Position numbers and translations under genes: made by a program. Of a stretch of 64,000 bases of DNA, positions 60,375 to 64,000 are shown piece by piece. The stretch covers positions 17,719,522 through 17,783,521 of the forward strand of contig NC_059477.1 of assembly GCF_018139145.2 (NCBI RefSeq), in the 5' to 3' direction. The notes below the pieces were generated by a model. The model had not been told where the DNA came from, did no database searches, and worked only from the letters and a program-made list of their open reading frames with translations. Each line of letters begins with the position of its first letter. Position 1 is the first letter of the stretch. The stretch comes from Gymnogyps californianus (Eukaryota; Chordata; Aves; Accipitriformes; Cathartidae).

Positions 60375-61192
60375 CTTCTCTGAAAACCAATGGGGTATAA
60401 TCTAATGTGGAAAAAAAGGTAGATGAACCAAATGCTTGATTGTGGATAACATCTCAAAAATGAATTGCGTCCTTTTTTTTTCAGTGTGCTCTTGTTGACA
60501 GGGATTGTGTACTGTCCTAGGCCCCAGTACTGGTGTATCTTGTGTAGTACTAAAGATGTATCACATGTCTGATTTTAAAATTTTTAGTTTCTGTGCAAAT
60601 GTTTGAAAGCAATGCAGCGCTGAAGCTTTTAATTATTTCTTTTGTGTCACACTTAGAGAACTTAAAAATAGAAAGCCATATAACATATAGTTAAGATTAC
60701 TACTTGTTTGCTACTTTCATTTAACTTATTTTTGTTGTTTCCTCACTGGTGTTGCTAAGCAATGTTTAAAGAGAAAAAAAGCTTTTTGATTGCACATTAC
60801 CACAGCTCACATGCATTGTTCAAGAAGACAATGGATCCATGTATTTGTATGCAAATATCCTTTTTTCTTCATTTCTAACTAGTTTCCTTTGTAACTATGC
60901 TGCATAACGTTGTGGCTCCCTAATGCAATAATGTACAGAACATAAAATATTTATAATTGACTGTATTCTCTGTTTACTGAATATATTGCAGTAATGCCCC
61001 ACCTATCTTCTTACCTCCCCAACCCTTTTATAAAGGTGATATCAATATGCAGTACTCTGACTGAAGTCATTATGTGATAATGAGGACAACAGGTGGAAGA
61101 AAGGAAAAAAATATAGAATTAACTTTTAGAGCATCTTTATCTGCAATCCATAATAGTAAAATGTCTGTGTATTTTTTTAAATGTACCTTTTC

Positions 61193-61198
61193 AATAAA
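61193..61198 (+). terminator. ZNF385B: Polyadenylation signal of ZNF385B
   Basis: A canonical AATAAA on the gene strand about 1.2 kb after the stop, followed within 30 bases by a T/GT-rich stretch (CTTCTTGTGTTTATT). It is the best of the candidate signals in this part. Confidence 0.7.
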
Positions 61199-61216
61199 AT
61201 AATAAGAAAAATATAC

Positions 61217-64000
61217 ATGCTTCTTGTGTTTATTAATTGGTACAGGAAAAAAAAGCCTGGAACAAACAAATTTAGCTAAAGGAGTCTTCAGGAGCAGACA
61301 AAGCATTAGAGTTGCAATAAAGTATAATTACAGAACCTGTGTTTACTTCCCTTGTGTTTTAACGTCTTTTCCTTGCTACATCCTGTTACAGCCTTTACTG
61401 GGGCTTTTTTGCAGTAAGACTGTAAACATTCACTACGTCGGAGATTCAGAGGAAGCAGCAGTAGAGCCAGGTGGGTGATTATGGTTTTATTATTGCACCA
61501 CCAAAAGGCTACAACATGGTTATGCCATCTCTGATGGAGATTAAGGATTAACTTTAAAACCAACCTGGGCATACCTGAGACTTGGAAGCAGGTCACTTTG
61601 GAGCCAGGACTTGCTCTAAGGCATGGGCAAAGCAGGCAGCTGCTTGATGCAGCAGGCTTTTGAAGGCAGGTGTTCGGGGAAGCTTTGAAATGATCTTTTT
61701 CCCTGCTGGAAAGCTTGATCTGTTCTGCAAAAATCTTTTCTTTGTTAATATAAAGTGAAAAGTAAAGAGTACAAGAGTAAAAAGACTCAACTGTAAGGCT
61801 GTTAGGGTTAATGCAAAGCCAACAGGGCCATTACAAATCCACAAAGGCCAAGGAATAAAAATTTCAGGAACTTTATAATAGAGAATTAACAGACCAACAT
61901 ATACCTCATAGTTGCAACATATTACAGACCATTTTCTGCGAGTGTAATCTACCCAATTTCCACTATTCAGTGGAGCAGCCGACTGTGTTGTGAGAGGATA
62001 ATTCGCTGGAGAATCACCTACAAAGGGGGTGGGTAAGGGAGTCCGGGCTTTGAGCATCCTCTGGGGAGGCAGGTACAGTTGTATTAATCCTGTGGACTGC
62101 GAGAATTACAAGGTAGTATGGGTAGGCACTCTTCCATGTGCATCTGTGCGTGTCTGATTTTGTAACTCATGCTTGTAGGGAGTCAGGTTTAACTGCTCAG
62201 TACTTTCAGACGAGTTGCTTGCATGAGGAGCCTGTTTCTGTCCAACATGAGATAGGTTTACAGAACTGTATGTTTTAGTTGGTTCTTCAGGAAACAAGAG
62301 TTGTCTATGTATTAAAACACTATTTTACCTGCTTTCTATAACCTGCTGGTGGTGATGAGAAATTTAAAGCAATTACAAGTTTCTGCAATTGAAAATGTTC
62401 CCATATAAAATACAGAAAACCTGTACTGAGGAGGCGACTGGCCAGGGGTGTGTAGATTTGTTGGACAGCTGGTTATTTCAAAAAGCATCTTACACTGGAG
62501 AAATATTTAGGTCACTAAGAGTGAAAAGAATGTGTCATGTCATTTGGCAATGAGAGGAATTACTTAACCTGTGAAACACAAGGAGCTAAAAGACTATGAT
62601 TGTAAGCCAAGGAAGACTCATGTTCAGGTTCATATTCAACACCCTTTGCACTCTTTGCTGTGTTAACTTATATTTTGTGTACTGTAACTCTGCTTACCAC
62701 CAAAGTTTTGTCCATGACATGCAGGACTGAGCATTTGAGATGATAATTACATGATAAATGGCAAACCCTGTCATTATGCCTGCTGGGATCTTGCATTTTA
62801 GAAACGAGCTCTACATAAGAAGGAAAATTTGTATCGTACTTGCACAAAGGCTATCAGCTGCTGTTTTGATATGTTAGGATGTTTTCTCCTGAGGTGTAAT
62901 AGCATTACAGACAGCTGGCTATGAAATTAATGGATTTGTTATAACAAAGAACTAGTACTGAAATATAATATTTGCAATGCACTTACCATTTTGAATAAAT
63001 ATATTGAATGTGCAAACCATGAAGGTAATAAGGTTAAAGTAATAGGATCACATCCTCTCATATGTCTGTTACTCTAGGTCCATTCACTGCACTCTGAGCT
63101 GCAGGTTGTTCCTGTACGAGAAGTCAGAAGTTACAAGGGGCACTGTGTTGGTCAGGGATTGTCACCTGGACTGCCATCTTTCTGTAGCAGAAGAAAAAGG
63201 ACCCAGACCGGACACAGACACATCAGCAGGAACTTTCTGCTGGCACATGTGGCAGGATCATGGTCCCTGTACTGCAAAAGATTTCCATAAAGGGTATCAA
63301 ACAGAGGACGTGGTCCAGCAGTCTGTACAGATATATACTTTTAAGAAAAATAATAGAAATAGGATCTTCTATGTCCACTGCAGGATACTAGTACGTGTGC
63401 CTCTCATTTCTGCAGGTCAAAACGATAATAAAATCTTTCCCTCTGATTTTGGTAAGATAGCAGAAGGAAGAAGACAGAAGCTGGCACACACATTGCCCTG
63501 TTCGTATCACCACTAGAACTCCTATGATAATGTTACACTGGGAATTAGAGTCCATCTACTATAAACTAATAAATGTTTCCTGTAAGAAAGAGATTATTTA
63601 ATTAAAAAATTAATTACCTTATTTTACTCCCTTACTCTGTGATCTTGGACTATAAATTTTATGCTCAGAAAAGTTTTGTAAAAGAATTTGTCGCATTTGT
63701 CTGGAAAAAAGAGAACATGGTTGTCTTAAGCTCTGCAGGAAGTATTTCACTACCTTATGCATCTGGCAATAATCCAGTGAGCCTCACTGTATATCTTTTG
63801 AACATGTCACCTTGAATAAGTGAGGTACTGTACTATTTATTCATGCTTGGTTGGACAGTAAATCTCCACAGCTGTCACCTTCTGGTCACAGTGGTCATGA
63901 TGATTTTCTTACTATGGCTAGTATATTTTTTTTAATCGTTTTTTTCTCAACATTCTTGTTTCAAGTGACAACTTAAGCATCATCAAGTTTTTATTGGAAT
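61217..64000. other. Downstream intergenic sequence, no gene seen
   Basis: Non-coding sequence after ZNF385B. A minus-strand frame at 61593-62057 and a plus-strand frame at 63106-63516 are open for 154 and 136 codons. They show no domain, no splice partners and unremarkable composition. The segment at 61600-61690 (GGCATGGGCAAAGCAGGCAG words) has the look of an old interspersed repeat, but I cannot name it. Confidence 0.6.

Larger units (their letters stand above)
59981..61216 (+). other. ZNF385B: ZNF385B 3'UTR (predicted)
   Basis: From the stop codon to about 18 bases past AATAAA at 61193-61198, where CA then TTGTGTTTATT gives a plausible cleavage site and downstream U/GU-rich element. It holds a CT-rich stretch (about 60150-60185), a T18 run (60258-60275) and a Pumilio-type TGTAAATA at 60367-60374. 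A second AATAAA at 61316-61321 could give a slightly longer end. The exact end is inferred from signals only. Confidence 0.7.

Noticed and set aside
63106..63516. Plus-strand frame of 136 codons downstream of the gene
   Set aside because: No recognisable domain, no splice or promoter evidence, and composition like random sequence.
1..64000. CRISPR arrays, operons, bacterial or phage genes
   Set aside because: No regularly spaced direct repeats, no dense coding and clear vertebrate gene structure throughout.

Overview
This is a bird genome window, most likely from a non-galliform (neoavian) species. It contains avian CR1 LINE fragments and five solo LTRs of endogenous-retrovirus families that I know as common neoavian repeats. 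It also contains one conserved vertebrate gene with GT-AG introns. Bases are mostly AT-rich, as expected of long vertebrate introns.

The only gene I can support is the 3' part of ZNF385B (zinc finger protein 385B), on the + strand. Seven coding exons are visible at 4082-4212, 20873-20983, 35866-36028, 55409-55654, 56747-56925, 58035-58136 and 59762-59980. They are joined by introns of about 16.7, 14.9, 19.4, 1.1, 1.1 and 1.6 kb. All junctions are GT-AG and their phases agree. They encode 382 residues plus a split first codon, ending at a TAA at 59978-59980. The family is usually about 470 residues, so roughly 90 N-terminal residues with the first zinc finger lie upstream of the window. Three complete matrin/JAZ-type fingers (CX2CX12HX5H) are present, and each is cut by an intron. 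A 3'UTR of about 1.2 kb follows, with a polyadenylation signal at 61193-61198. From there to 64000 I see only non-coding sequence.

The introns hold most of the repeats. One roughly 600-bp LTR family occurs four times: 6501-7111, 17239-17833 and 28829-29417 on the minus strand, and 26870-27462 on the plus strand. Two of these have perfect 5-bp target-site duplications. A different LTR of 1156 bp, at 52211-53366, has the duplication ATTAA and an internal minisatellite. Old CR1 fragments lie near 5.9, 13.7, 15.7-16.9, 19.8 and 32.8 kb. MIR-like SINE relics lie near 12.1 and 54.7 kb.

The best candidates for something undescribed are four. An 89-nt pre-miRNA-like hairpin lies at 23790-23878. A phase-compatible alternative last exon lies at 40731-40804, with its own AATAAA, downstream of a weak donor. 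The 111-nt exon at 20873-20983 is bracketed by inverted LTRs and could favour circular RNA. An unassigned 132-codon minus-strand ORF lies at 25931-26329. I found no CRISPR array, operon, tRNA or rRNA.
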